Numbered from the stretch's first letter, positions 1 through 11,180 are shown. The stretch: DNA of 64,000 nucleotides from Candida dubliniensis CD36 (GCF_000026945.1 NC_012867.1:1116001-1180000), one strand, 5' to 3'. Numbers and translations are program-made. The notes: generated by a model from the letters alone, not told the origin.

Positions 1-291
1 TCCTCCTCACACCCACTTACAAGAATAACCACAACTCATTACACCAGTTATACTCTATCTTTCAATGGCTTAAAATTTAATTGACTTCAATATAAACAGA
101 CTTGTGCATTTTATTGTAGCAATTTTAATTTCTCACTATTTTCTATTTCAACGTTTGCAAATATTTTATCAAAAGACTACTGCTAAAACTGAAAAAATAA
201 AATAAAATAGAATAGAACAGAAAAATAATTTCATTATTCTTTCTCTTTTTTTTTTTAAAGAAGAATTATTAGACGATAGTAATTGTTGACA
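1..291. other. Upstream intergenic, no gene seen
   Basis: A+T-rich DNA with runs of A and T. It serves as the upstream region of the gene starting at 292. I see no RNA gene or convincing regulatory motif in it. Confidence 0.5.
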
Positions 292-1278
292 ATGCAACAA
301 CGACAACAACAACAACAATTTGCATCCTCTTTTGCACCTAGAACTCCCACTAGAACCCGATCATCCATTCTTACTCCAATTTCACCAAACAAACTTCTGT
401 CATTATCACCTACCAAGGAAAGAAAGATTAGTGAATCAACAGGATTAGTCAAGTTTTCATTGTCGCCAAAAAAATCAACCACTGAATCTCCTAATACCAA
501 ACGTAAGTCTACCACCTTAACAAAACCCGGTTTATCAATTGAAGTACCAATCTCTTCCCCACCGCCAAAACAACAAAATCCACCAACATCGCTCAAACAT
601 TTACAGATCGAACAACAAAAATTACTAGAGAAATATTCCTCTTGCCAGGTCCAATTACATGAACATGAAAGACAGGCAGAGATGAAAAAAATGGAATTAT
701 TGGAAATATCGAAGAAAATAGAAGAAAGTAAACGTCAAGAAGCTATACTTAATGGCTCTCAAGATATTTATACGCAAGCATATTTACAAACTGAAAAAGA
801 ATTGAATCAATTGAATATTAGATTATCGCCACCTAGAAAAACCATAAATCAAAGTCCATTGAAAAAGCAAGCTTCATTTTTAATGAATCAAGCTATTGAT
901 GAATGCACAAATGTGAAAAAGAAGGCATCAATAATATTTAATAATAATCGTGAAACAGTTTCTCCATTGAAAAAACAAGCTTCATTTATTGTTAATCAAG
1001 CTTTAGATGAATGTAATAATGTCAAACAAAGAGCATCTATAATATTCAATAATCAAAATGAAGAATTACAAACTTTTATTAAATCGTCGAATGAAAAATT
1101 TGATGTTTTAGCAAAGCAAACAAATAAATTTTTCAATAATAATTTCAAAATTTTTGAAAAAAATGATCCAGAACCAAATATTGGTGATAGTTCATTTAAT
1201 ATTGAAAATCTCCAAGAAGTGATATATGAAAGATCTTTTGAGGTTGATATAGATGATTATGATTCATCTTTTGAGTAA
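292..1278 (+). CDS. Coiled-coil protein with duplicated 36-residue unit, function unknown
   Basis: Predicted 328-residue protein that I do not recognise as a named family. The open frame extends nine bases upstream, but the first ATG is at 292. The N-terminal 100 residues are low-complexity, Ser/Pro/Lys-rich and begin with a Gln run. They hold several S/T-P-x-K/R sequences that could be CDK sites. A charged helical, probably coiled-coil stretch follows (about residues 100-185). Two near-identical units starting SPLKKQASF lie at about residues 188-219 and 224-255. Each contains NQAxDECxNVK and ASIIFNN. The C-terminus is acidic. A cytoskeletal or eisosome-like scaffold is possible but unproven. 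The next gene, GUT1, is convergent. Confidence 0.8.
   Translation: MQQRQQQQQFASSFAPRTPTRTRSSILTPISPNKLLSLSPTKERKISESTGLVKFSLSPKKSTTESPNTKRKSTTLTKPGLSIEVPISSPPPKQQNPPTSLKHLQIEQQKLLEKYSSCQVQLHEHERQAEMKKMELLEISKKIEESKRQEAILNGSQDIYTQAYLQTEKELNQLNIRLSPPRKTINQSPLKKQASFLMNQAIDECTNVKKKASIIFNNNRETVSPLKKQASFIVNQALDECNNVKQRASIIFNNQNEELQTFIKSSNEKFDVLAKQTNKFFNNNFKIFEKNDPEPNIGDSSFNIENLQEVIYERSFEVDIDDYDSSFE
853..1056 (+). repeat. In-frame tandem duplication, period 108 bp
   Basis: Two copies of a roughly 96 bp unit start at 853 and 961. They encode the SPLKKQASF...ASIIFNN module twice inside the first gene. Protein similarity is high while synonymous and some conservative positions differ, so the duplication is not recent. 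Confidence 0.85.
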
Positions 1279-1492
1279 TGTATTGTTCGTCATTATTACT
1301 AGTAGTACTATATATATATATATATGTAAAATAAATAAATAAATAAAATTAACAATGTTTAAATACATTTACCAATAACTTCCTAAATAAATAAATAAGT
1401 TAATGTTTGAATCTATAATATTTCCTTTTCTCTTTTCTCATTTCTGTTTTTCTTTTTCATATAAAAAAAAAAATTGCACATGTCCCTCGTAT

Positions 1493-3388
1493 CTATTCGT
1501 CTTCTAACCATCCCTTGGCTCTTTCCACAGCCTTTTCCCAACGTTTCCAATCTTTTCTTCTATTTTCATCAGATAATTTGGCAGTAAATGAGTTAGCGGC
1601 CATCTCTTCACTTGATCCACTGATTTTGGCCACTACATCATCCAAATCTTTCCAAATACGATCTTCCTCATTCTTAAATGATAATCCAGCAGCAATAGCA
1701 GCACCTAATGCAGTACATTCTGCAGTTTGTGCACGTTTCACAGTAACACAAGGACCCAAAATATCAGCTTGAATTTGTAAAACTTCGTCGGCTTTAGACA
1801 TACCACCATCTGTAGCTAATGTCGATAATAACTTGTCGGTGTTTTGACAAGATAACGCATCTTCCAAAAAGTCATCCACAGCACCAGCATCACTGGCCAT
1901 TGCTTTCAAAATAGCTCTTACTTGATAACAAACCCCTTCCAATGCAGCATGGGCAATGTGTGCAGCCGATGTGTACTGTGTCATACCAAATATAGTACCC
2001 CTAGAACCACCATCCCAATATGGCGCATAGAGACCAGAAAATGCTGGGATAAATACCACCCCACCGGAATTTTCCACTTGGGAAGCCAATGGACCTATAT
2101 CTTTGGCATTGTCAATCATTTTCAAGTTATCTCTCAACCATTGAATAATCGACCCAGCAACAGCAATGGACCCTTCCATGGCATAATGAGGTTTCCCATC
2201 ATTTCCCTTTAATGTTGGAAACCAAAACCCAAAAGTAGTCAAGGCACCACGTTTACTAATCAATTTATGAGGTCCAGTGTTATATAAAAGGAAAGCACCA
2301 GTACCATAAGTACATTTGGCAGAACCAGAACTGAATGCCAATTGACCAACAAGCGAAGCAGATTGATCACCGAGACATCCACAAATTGGAACCCCAGTAA
2401 TGGTTTTCAAAATATCATAAGCTTCTTGAGTGATTTTATTATGGAAACCCAAATTGGATAATTTTGGTGCAGCAAATTCCCCATAGAATTCTGAAGAAGA
2501 TACAATTTTGGGTAATCTGATTTTTGTAGGATCAATGCCCCAAAAGTCTAACAAGTCATCATCATAATCCAAAGTTTCTAAATCCATAAAATAAGTACGA
2601 GAGGCATTAGTGATATCCGAAACAAATGCCTTTTCTTTGGTTAAATGATAAATCAACCAAGTATCAACAGTACCAAACATTAAATTACCATCACCTTTTT
2701 CATATTCTTCTCTAATGACATCATCATTATCCAATAACCATCTCAATTTGGCAGCAGAAAAATAAGTCGATAAGGGCAACCCAGTTTTCTCTTTGAGTTC
2801 GGCTTTTCTATCTTCATCAATCATTTTTTCCAAATGTTGAATAATTTCTGAAGTTCTAGTATCAGTCCAAGTGATACCACCACTCAAAGGTTTCCCGGTT
2901 TTTCTCGACCAAACAATGGTGGTTTCTCTCATATTGGCAATACCAATGGCTTTGACTTTGTATTTGAGTTTTAAATTTGGATCTTGGTTGACTTTTCTCA
3001 ATGATATCAAACAAGCCACCAAACATTGAACTGCATTAGCCAAAATATGGACTGGCATACATTCAACCCAACCTGGTTGTGGAAATCTTATGGTTGGACC
3101 AACAGATGATTTATTATTTTCAATCATAATATTGTCATTGAGGGTAATGGCAATACCTTCAGCCGAGAAAATGGGTTCATCGTGTCTTAATAATGAAGAT
3201 CTTCTTCTGAATTGGTCTGTGTTTGAGGAATTTTCTGGTGCCTCTGAAGCAGTGGTAGAATATTCGATTTGATGCTTGGCAATTTCTTCCCCTTCTGCGG
3301 AGAATATAATAGCTCTTGCTGAGGTAGTACCAATATCAATTGTAGCTACAACAGGGATACATGGTGCATTACTGACACGACGAGGCAT
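1493..3388 (-). CDS. GUT1: Glycerol kinase
   Basis: Phosphorylates glycerol to glycerol-3-phosphate with ATP, the first step of cytosolic glycerol use. It is a 631-residue FGGY-family kinase. The N-terminal phosphate-binding motif DIGTTSARAIIF is at about residues 17-28, and the C-terminal ATPase half carries GSRGTIFGMTQY and ATDGGMSKADEVLQIQADI. As in other yeast Gut1 proteins it is longer than the roughly 500-residue bacterial enzyme. The extra length is a Ser/Asn-rich insertion at about residues 45-95, just before the PGWVE motif. The start ATG gives the expected N-terminus. Regulation cannot be read from the sequence. Confidence 0.95.
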   Translation of the reverse strand: MPRRVSNAPCIPVVATIDIGTTSARAIIFSAEGEEIAKHQIEYSTTASEAPENSSNTDQFRRRSSLLRHDEPIFSAEGIAITLNDNIMIENNKSSVGPTIRFPQPGWVECMPVHILANAVQCLVACLISLRKVNQDPNLKLKYKVKAIGIANMRETTIVWSRKTGKPLSGGITWTDTRTSEIIQHLEKMIDEDRKAELKEKTGLPLSTYFSAAKLRWLLDNDDVIREEYEKGDGNLMFGTVDTWLIYHLTKEKAFVSDITNASRTYFMDLETLDYDDDLLDFWGIDPTKIRLPKIVSSSEFYGEFAAPKLSNLGFHNKITQEAYDILKTITGVPICGCLGDQSASLVGQLAFSSGSAKCTYGTGAFLLYNTGPHKLISKRGALTTFGFWFPTLKGNDGKPHYAMEGSIAVAGSIIQWLRDNLKMIDNAKDIGPLASQVENSGGVVFIPAFSGLYAPYWDGGSRGTIFGMTQYTSAAHIAHAALEGVCYQVRAILKAMASDAGAVDDFLEDALSCQNTDKLLSTLATDGGMSKADEVLQIQADILGPCVTVKRAQTAECTALGAAIAAGLSFKNEEDRIWKDLDDVVAKISGSSEEMAANSFTAKLSDENRRKDWKRWEKAVERAKGWLEDE

Positions 3389-4059
3389 AGTGGATAGTTA
3401 GTTGAATATATAAATATTGGAATAGATAAATATAAAAAGAAAGGAGTAAAGAGATTTCAGATTTTATTTGTTAGCAAAAGAAAAAGATTATACATAATTT
3501 AGATTGGAAATTTTAGAAGTTGGGGGAAGGTGGGGAACCAACAAGTCAAAGCAAAACAGAAAAAAAAAAAATATTTTTCATTTTCTTTTGCCCGCCTTTT
3601 TCTTTTTTTTTTTTTTTTTTTTTGGTGTTGGTGTTAGTGTTAGTGTGTGTCAAAACCAGCAAATCAAAAGTCGTTCCTCGGACCAAAATCTATTTCCCAT
3701 CGAAAGGAAAAATATAATTCGCATTTTTTGAAAAATTTTTTTTCAAAACAAAACAAAGACTAAAAAAAAAAAAGAAATAATCACCCATTTAGCAACTTGT
3801 TTGCTACCAAATGGTGAGTATTTATCACCACCAATGGTCTCAAACCTCGCTAAAAGGGAAAAGAAAAAACTATGCCAGTCTTTATTAACAGAAGGGTCTA
3901 TCTACGCCCAGAAATTTGGAATCTGTTGGTATTAAAATTAATCTCTAAATGCACATCTATACACACACACACAAACTATTTCTATTTCTCTGACTCGTTT
4001 ATGTACTCACTCACTGACTCACCCACTCATTCACTAACAATTAGAAATTGCAGCACCTG
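3389..4059. other. Intergenic: GUT1 promoter, no gene seen
   Basis: Upstream region of GUT1 and 3' flank of the inositol phosphate kinase gene. It holds a long T run near 3600-3622 followed by short imperfect GTGTTG/GTGTTA repeats, and a CA/CACT-rich tract near 3960-4030. The small open frames are low-complexity. Confidence 0.5.
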
Positions 4060-5118
4060 TTACTCCGAAAGTCCTTCGTCTTCTTCTAATGTATATTCCG
4101 GATATTCAATATCAAAAGGATCTCCACTCATATCCTGATGAATACCACCATCTTTCAAGCCGTCTAATTCGGCATAATCATCCAACCAGGGACACGATTG
4201 TTCTTTTAAAGTTTGTTTGTTTTCTTGAATCCAATCGACCATTTCCTCGGTGTTACTTATTTTTATCCGGCTGAGAATGCTAAAAATTAATGTAAAATAA
4301 ACAATTAATGAATTTAACCCTCGTAAATAGCCCAAGTCTGGTGAATCAGGGTGTTGTGGTGGGACAGTAACGGTATCTATATTTTCTTCTCCTGCCATTA
4401 CTGCATTAGCGAAATCTATAATTTTCACTTTTACTTGATTTTCCAGATTGTTTTCTCCTCCTTCATACATTAATAATATCAGACTACCATACATCCTATA
4501 GCCTGGTAGCCCAGTAAATATTGTGTACAATTCTTTAAGTTGATTGATTAAATGAGGGATACGATTTAATAATGAATAAATGTCATGACCATTATATAAA
4601 AATTTAGCTAAAATTTTGCAAAACTGTTTACCAACGGTTATTCTTCTGCCAAAATATTTATCTTGACAAAAAGGTTTGTTTTGATAATTGAAGACTTGAA
4701 GTCCGCATATTCTCACTCCCAACTTTCTTGTTGTCGTACTTTTGGCTTTAGCTTGATGTGATTGTTGTTTGGTGATGGTCGCATTACAGCCATATTGTCT
4801 TGTCCCCATTTTCAAATCCAATACACATGGGCTTCTCAACTGAGATGTAAGGTCTTCTAGAATTAATTGGGAATCATTACTGCCTTTATACCTTGCCATA
4901 TAATAAAATAAGGGATGATTTTTGGAGATCTTTCTGTAAAAGTTTCGTTCTGTTTTGTTGAGCTCTTTGCATATTTCTTGCTTTGATATTGAGAATATAG
5001 GTGTATGGCCTCCCACTTTGTTTTTGAATGGCTTCATTTGGGAAGTGGTAATATTATTCATGACAACACCGGTATCAAAGTTTTTTTTCCTAAGTACATC
5101 AACTACAATTAACACCAT
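4060..5118 (-). CDS. Inositol polyphosphate kinase, KCS1-type, short form
   Basis: Member of the inositol polyphosphate kinase family, which makes higher inositol phosphates or pyrophosphates. The family signature PxxxDxKxG is present as PCVLDLKMG (P97, D101, K103, G105). It is followed by [13 protein letters not shown] and QDKYFGRR, a pattern closer to Kcs1-type hexakisphosphate kinases than to Ipk2/Arg82. The later [10 protein letters not shown] supplies the conserved Asp of the nucleotide/metal site. [10 protein letters not shown] near residue 29 matches the usual start of the kinase domain. At 352 residues it is essentially a bare kinase domain, whereas S. cerevisiae Kcs1 is over 1000. 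Met20 or Met28 are alternative starts. The C-terminus is acidic. Confidence 0.85.
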   Translation of the reverse strand: MVLIVVDVLRKKNFDTGVVMNNITTSQMKPFKNKVGGHTPIFSISKQEICKELNKTERNFYRKISKNHPLFYYMARYKGSNDSQLILEDLTSQLRSPCVLDLKMGTRQYGCNATITKQQSHQAKAKSTTTRKLGVRICGLQVFNYQNKPFCQDKYFGRRITVGKQFCKILAKFLYNGHDIYSLLNRIPHLINQLKELYTIFTGLPGYRMYGSLILLMYEGGENNLENQVKVKIIDFANAVMAGEENIDTVTVPPQHPDSPDLGYLRGLNSLIVYFTLIFSILSRIKISNTEEMVDWIQENKQTLKEQSCPWLDDYAELDGLKDGGIHQDMSGDPFDIEYPEYTLEEDEGLSE

Positions 5119-6714
5119 CGTAAGAATCGTGCAAACGTGACCAAAAAGAAAATATATATAAGGAAATATCCCACAATTCAGAAAAGAAACACAAACTTAA
5201 ATGGTTCTTTTTGATTTTGTTACGGACCCCCCGAAATATATAATCTATTTTATGTTGCACTCTTAATGATGGATAAAGGAATAGCAGGAATCAAAATAAT
5301 GAATTTAAATATGAACTTAACCTCAGGGGAAGTTTGAAAAAAAAAAAAAAAATGAAATTCTTAGGATACACAGATAGTTTTATATCTTTGCATTCCTAAT
5401 GTTGAAACTCAATATATGATAAATAACACACAATGTTATGTATCAGCAACAAAAAACAAACAAACTAGGTTTTGGAGAAAGAAAAAAAGGCCACAAAAGA
5501 GTTACTATCTCAAAACAAAACAAAACTAATCCAAAAAGTTAGTGAAGATTTTCTTTCAATTTTGGTTTTAAAAAGCAAAAAAAAAAAAAGAAACAAAAAA
5601 TCTAAGGAACATGTGGGCCATCTTTGGGCCAGCTTATCTAGTCACTTAGAATTTGAGTACTTTGTCAATAAAATAAAGTGGATGTGTGACTATTTTCTTT
5701 TTTTTTTCGGTGGGGGGAGAAGAAGATTATTGTTGTTATGGTTATTGATGCTTCAGGTTTAGAATTGTGTGGTAATTGCAAAACGTGGTGTTCATCGCGA
5801 TTCAAAAAACCTTTGCACCCCGCCACCACCACCACCACCATTAGTATTCCATCATCCACGCAGCAACAATAAATCAAAACTACAAACAGAAACAGAGAAA
5901 TACGACATCATCTTGCCCACGCCCCTATTTCCTTCTATCTCTTTTCTTATCTATTTGCTTATGCTTTTTATTCATATTTTTTTTTGTTTGTTTTTTCCAC
6001 GTACCACATTCTCATTTGGAATGCTTGTCCAAAGTCAAACTTTAAAACTCAGACGAAAATTTGCTTTTGTTTTCTCTATACTTTGTTTTCTTATTTTGCT
6101 AGTATAAAGTGAAACCTAAAATAGGAAAATTAGTTAATGTATGCTGTCCTAGATCCATTATTGCTGAACAATAAGATTATTGACGTGTCTCCTACATCTA
6201 TATAACCAAGATTCGGAGGAAAATGCAGCAGTTGCAAATTCAACTTAGTCCAAGAATTTACATCTTGCATTTGCTACTATCTTCTCCTGATTTATAATGG
6301 CAAAGTAATTTTGTTTTGTTACTTTCAAGAACATTGTAGTTTGTATTTGTAGAAGTAGCAAGAGAAATGAGGGGTTAGTTTTTGCAATATGTGGTGTAAC
6401 GTTCAATGTCGATATTTGTAAATCTAGAAAACGAAAAAGAAGCGATACTTTCTTCATATTAACCAATGGTCAACAATGTGAACACCTAGAGCTGAGATGT
6501 ATGCACATGTATACCGTGTATCTATTAACATCAGATTCACTTTTTTTTTGCAACTAGATCTAGCCCCAACAATACCTTCATTACAATTGACACCAATTGA
6601 AAAAAAAAAAAAACTTGTGTTCAAACTTTGCTTGACAAAAAAAAAAAACCTGTCAAATAGAACCATTCGAAGAATGATAAATATTTGACTGGATTGCAGA
6701 CTCTTTGCTTAGCA
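5119..6714. other. Intergenic between divergent genes, no gene seen
   Basis: About 1.6 kb shared upstream region of the inositol phosphate kinase gene (minus) and the GT15 mannosyltransferase gene (plus). It contains many A and T runs and a CCACCACCACCA stretch near 5820. Open frames here lack ATG starts or are low-complexity. I see no RNA gene. Confidence 0.5.
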
Positions 6715-7851
6715 ATGCTACGGCATTTGGTGGTCATTTTGATTGCAATACTTTTATTCACATTCCCTCCTCAAATTTCACCTTTATTCGAATCTCTTAG
6801 CATCACCAGATCTTCTACAACATGTTATCAATATACCACTCGTGAACAACTCAAATCAATACTTGAATCAGATACCCATACAGCAAACTTTTGTATTGAA
6901 AAGCCTACTCTATCATCACCAAAAAAAGCTAATGCTACAATGTTGATGTTATGTCGGAATTCTGATGTGTTCTCCGTATTAGAAACAATCCAAAACATTC
7001 AAGATCGATTCAACAACAAATACAATTATGATTATACTTTTTTAAATGACATTCCCTTTGATTATGAATTTATTTATTTAGTATCATCAATAATCCCATA
7101 TGGGAAAATCAATTTTGGACTCATTCCAACTGAACATTGGTCATATCCATCACATATAAATATATCATTAGCTAATGAAATTAGACAAAATTATGTTAAT
7201 GTCCCCTATGGAGATTCAGAAAGTTATCGACACATGTGTCGATTCTATTCTGGGTTTTTTTATAAGCATGAATTGGTTAGACAATATCGATATTATTGGC
7301 GAATAGAACCTGGTATCAAATTATATTGTGATATAAATTATGATGTGTTTGAATATATGATGATTAATGACAAAAAATATGGATTTGTCATTTCATTATT
7401 TGAATATTCGGAAACCATCCCAACATTATGGAATCATGTTTCTAAATATATAAATGATAATATGATTATTTCCGAATTGTTGCCTCTATTGACTAATGAA
7501 TATAATTGGTATAATTTATGTCATTTTTGGTCTAATTTTGAAATCGCTAATCTTGATATATTTAATAATGATGATTATGAAAATTTTTTCCAATATTTGG
7601 ACAATATAGGTGGGTTCTATTATGAACGATGGGGTGATGCTCCAATTCATTCCATTGCTGTGGCATTATTCTTACAGAAAAAAGATATTCATTGGTTTGA
7701 AGATATAGGTTATTATCATGTTCCATATCTACAATGTCCTCAAGATATTGACTTGTACATTAAGAACAAGTGTACTTGTAATCCCAATGAAGATTTTACA
7801 TGGAGTGAACTTAGTTGTACCAACCATTTTTTAAACATTCTACAAGGTTGA
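6715..7851 (+). CDS. GT15 (KRE2/MNT1 family) alpha-1,2-mannosyltransferase
   Basis: Type II Golgi mannosyltransferase that uses GDP-mannose to extend O- and N-linked glycans. The first ATG, at 6715, starts a short cytoplasmic tail followed by a hydrophobic anchor (about residues 4-20). The rest is lumenal, 378 residues in total. Family motifs include YWRIEPGIKLYCDINYDVF, YNLCHFWSNFEI (with the conserved Cys, His and catalytic-region Glu) and YYERWGDAPIHSIAVALFL. It is somewhat shorter than Mnt1. Candida has five members (MNT1-MNT5), and I cannot decide which one this is. It converges on another mannosyltransferase gene 87 bp away. Confidence 0.92.
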   Translation: MLRHLVVILIAILLFTFPPQISPLFESLSITRSSTTCYQYTTREQLKSILESDTHTANFCIEKPTLSSPKKANATMLMLCRNSDVFSVLETIQNIQDRFNNKYNYDYTFLNDIPFDYEFIYLVSSIIPYGKINFGLIPTEHWSYPSHINISLANEIRQNYVNVPYGDSESYRHMCRFYSGFFYKHELVRQYRYYWRIEPGIKLYCDINYDVFEYMMINDKKYGFVISLFEYSETIPTLWNHVSKYINDNMIISELLPLLTNEYNWYNLCHFWSNFEIANLDIFNNDDYENFFQYLDNIGGFYYERWGDAPIHSIAVALFLQKKDIHWFEDIGYYHVPYLQCPQDIDLYIKNKCTCNPNEDFTWSELSCTNHFLNILQG

Positions 7852-7938
7852 AATAATTGTATTGTTTTCCTAATATCTTTATTGGTATTGCATGTTATAG
7901 TCATTCCGGTTCCTATAACCAATCCTTGGTGTACGTAT

Positions 7939-9894
7939 TTAATCTGTTATATTCTGTGTTTTTTCCAAAAATTTCAAATGTTCCAAAATCTCATCACATA
8001 AATCTGATTTTTTGACATCTTCGAAAATTTGTAGCTTAACATCATAAATACATAGCAAGTATTTCATTCCTTCCCATTGAAACCGCTCAAAATCATACCC
8101 AATTCTTTTTATCATACCTGGCCCATACAATCTAACTCGATTACCTTGAGCATCAAATATTTTTTTCTCTTGTTTTAACTTCCACGGATTCAATTTGGGG
8201 AAATTAGCATGCACGAATAAAATCTCTGGTCCCTTTTCCAACATTTGATGCTGTAGTTTAAATTGATGCTGTTTTTCTTTATTCTTTTCTGGTATTTTTT
8301 CATATTGTTCTCGTAACTTGATATATTCCAAATCCTGTTGAGGATCAAATTGTCCCATTCCACATCCTTCAAAATCACCACCAGGCACTTTGAAATGGCC
8401 CAACGACACCAAGAATTTTGCAACTTGGTAATATTTTTTGTTTAGTGTAACTGTAGCTGCTAAGAATGTCTCTTTATCACCTTCACCATCTGATCCTTGT
8501 GAAAATAAAGGATAATAATGAGATGGTCCATACAAATTATAATATAATGCTAATAGCAATGGTTTTAAATGGGTCTTTTTAGAAATCAATAATTGACCTG
8601 ATTCACTAGTAGGGTCAGGTATGCTTCCTAATCGTTGATGCAATGGTACTTTATCCAAGTCAACTGATCCTTTCTCAGCTGATAAATCAGTATATTGTCC
8701 TTCAACCTCGTTATACTTACTACCCAAATATTTTTCACTAATGTCAATGTCAGCAATGCTATAGTAGTATGGAGACGTAGCACGTTTCCAATAATCTGGC
8801 CAGACTACCAACCCGTAAGACTTAAACGGATCGGTCTCAAATAACTCTTCTGGTGAATGTGCGGGGATATTATCACTATCAAGTAACAACACATTCTCAA
8901 AACTCGATAATAATATTGCCAATGCTTTATATTGATACCCTTTGAATTCAAACTTGTTAGCAAAACTCTCCAGATTGCCTTTGTTGGGATTCACTAATTG
9001 ATTTTTCATATATACACAACGGGCATCTAATTCTGGTAATATTCTATTACACAAATCAGATTCATACTCTTCAATTTTAGGAATAAATACTTCAATGGGT
9101 AAATGACATCCAACTGCACGCAATGACTTTATCGATAATAATGTAAGCCAATTGAAACTTCCACCAGCAACATAAACAATCCCGTTCTTTTTGTACAATC
9201 CATCAGGGGCATTCTCTGGTAAATTCTCAACAACATACTTGTGAGATTTCTTCATGGCAGCCAATTCTTCTTTACTCAATTGTAAAAACTGGGATAAATA
9301 TTTCTCACTAAATATAGTATCGTCATTGGCCAACGAATCGAATCGGGCATGATATATTCTATTTTTAGAAGGATAAGTGTTCAATTGAGAAACGCTGGGT
9401 TTGGCTTGATAAAAGATTTTAAAAATATCATCGAAAAATTCGTAACCTTGTTGTAGTCTTTTTTGTTCAGATGGGTGTAGTCTATTGTATTTTTCTTGTT
9501 GTTCATTGATTAGCTTCAAATTCAATTGGTAAGTTTCATCCGACACCTGCACCTTCAGTTGTTGTTGTTGTTTATGCTGTGTATTTGTAGGTTTACCTGA
9601 TACATGATCAGACTCGACGTCCATTTCTTGAATGTTATTTGGGTTAACTTGAGGTTTCTTTTCTTCAAAAGGTTTGGTTTTCGGCGAAAACAAAGCCATA
9701 TTTATGGAATCCCATAATGAATGATGATATGTACCCTTTTCATTGATAATTGCCGAGTTATCTTCAGCGGGAAGATTACTCCAGTATGAATATAAAAGAA
9801 ATATTATTATGACCAGCAAAAATATAGAATTAATAAATATATACTTGTGACGACGACGAAACAATCGTAGCCTATAACCAAGTTGTTGAAACAT
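7939..9894 (-). CDS. MNN2-family (GT71) alpha-1,2-mannosyltransferase
   Basis: Type II Golgi enzyme of the Mnn2/Mnn5 family, which adds alpha-1,2-mannose branches to the outer chain of N-linked mannan. The 651-residue protein has a short basic N-terminus (RRRHKY) and one membrane anchor at about residues 18-38. A stem with a Gln run follows, then the lumenal catalytic domain. That domain has YVAGGSFNWLTLLSIKSLR, LPIEVFIPK and the metal-binding DxD-type motif LLLDSDNIP, followed by VVWPDYWKRATSP. Candida species have about six paralogues (MNN2, MNN21-24, MNN26). The sequence alone does not tell me which this is. Confidence 0.93.
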   Translation of the reverse strand: MFQQLGYRLRLFRRRHKYIFINSIFLLVIIIFLLYSYWSNLPAEDNSAIINEKGTYHHSLWDSINMALFSPKTKPFEEKKPQVNPNNIQEMDVESDHVSGKPTNTQHKQQQQLKVQVSDETYQLNLKLINEQQEKYNRLHPSEQKRLQQGYEFFDDIFKIFYQAKPSVSQLNTYPSKNRIYHARFDSLANDDTIFSEKYLSQFLQLSKEELAAMKKSHKYVVENLPENAPDGLYKKNGIVYVAGGSFNWLTLLSIKSLRAVGCHLPIEVFIPKIEEYESDLCNRILPELDARCVYMKNQLVNPNKGNLESFANKFEFKGYQYKALAILLSSFENVLLLDSDNIPAHSPEELFETDPFKSYGLVVWPDYWKRATSPYYYSIADIDISEKYLGSKYNEVEGQYTDLSAEKGSVDLDKVPLHQRLGSIPDPTSESGQLLISKKTHLKPLLLALYYNLYGPSHYYPLFSQGSDGEGDKETFLAATVTLNKKYYQVAKFLVSLGHFKVPGGDFEGCGMGQFDPQQDLEYIKLREQYEKIPEKNKEKQHQFKLQHQMLEKGPEILFVHANFPKLNPWKLKQEKKIFDAQGNRVRLYGPGMIKRIGYDFERFQWEGMKYLLCIYDVKLQIFEDVKKSDLCDEILEHLKFLEKTQNITD

Positions 9895-11180
9895 GGACTT
9901 ATTTTCTGTGGATTGGAAAAAAGATGGGAAACAGTTGCCAACACTGAGGTGGATTATTTAATTTGTTTCAATAAGTCTATAATGTCGACGTGCTTGCACC
10001 ATAAACAAACTCAAAGCCACGTCTTAGTATCTTTCAATTCGACTATCAACTAGATTTGAGTTACGTTTATCTCCAACTAATGATGAATGTTATAAAATAT
10101 AACAATAATAATAAGAAAAATGGATTGGGGAAGGTGGGAGAAAAATGAAAGTTGGAAATTGGAAATGAACTGAAGAAGTTATTATTCTATTAGTGTTGTT
10201 CGTAAATATAGCTGAGGGACAAGAAGAAAGAAGGAAAGAAGAAGAAAAAATGTATGCGAAATGAAAAGTTCTTTCCCTTCACTGTGAAAAAAATATATGG
10301 AAACCAAACTCAATTTTTTTTCCCCTTCCTTTTTCGAGGCGTGTATTTGTTTTGGTCACCAATTACAATCAATCCAATCCAATCTTTAGAACTTTGATCT
10401 AGAACCGTTTTTTCTTCTTTAAGTAATTACTTTGAAATTGGAAGTACCAATTCCCCTACTTGTAACATTCGTGATATTATCGATTTGGGTTTCTTCTCCA
10501 TAGAATACACTACGAAAGTTGTTTTTTTCTGTTTTTTTTTTTTTTTTTTTCTTTTTGAAATGAATAATACAATTGAATGATAATATTTGACAAGACAGAA
10601 CCTAAAACAGTTGATGTGCAGATGATTGTCAACTTCAACAATACTCTTTCTCTTCGTTGTTTTCGTAGTCTTCAACACTCCTCCTCCTCCTCCTCCTCTC
10701 AGGTGACTCCCACCAAAACAAAGCTTATTCTTCCTCCAACACAAAAACGATTCAAACTTTATTTGGCGTAGTGGGACAAAACAACGTAAGCAGAAATGGT
10801 TGTCCAGCTATTCTAAATGTAATAAGCAAATATCTAATCATCGTTGTTTGAATCTTCCGTTGTATGTACTTTGAACCACACCAATTGTTGCGATAGTATG
10901 AGTATCTAGGATCTTTCACTTAGTTGAAGGTTAGCTGGCATCGTAAATGCTGTTCTAGATATATAAATCACTTGTAGATGTAAGCATTTTGGAGGAATAG
11001 CACCATTTGTTTAATATGACAGAACTCAAAGCGTCAGTATTGAGTTTGCCAATGGGCACGACCTTCCCAGGCCAAATTCATAACAGCATAATGCCAACCG
11101 GAAAAAAAAAAAATCAACAATATGAAAATCAAAATCAAACATTATCGAACAACACCTACTAGTAATAACTGTGTACCCTA
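9895..11180. other. Intergenic between divergent genes, no gene seen
   Basis: About 1.3 kb upstream of both the MNN2-type gene (minus) and APS1 (plus). A 20-base T run lies near 10531-10550 and a TCC repeat near 10680-10697. The open frames across them are low-complexity artefacts. Confidence 0.5.

Noticed and set aside
1515..2212. Plus-strand frames opposite GUT1
   Set aside because: Shadows of the glycerol kinase gene, whose motifs and length fix the minus strand as coding.
10427..10744. 105-codon frame with Gly and Lys runs
   Set aside because: Built from a TCC repeat and a T run, so low-complexity chance.
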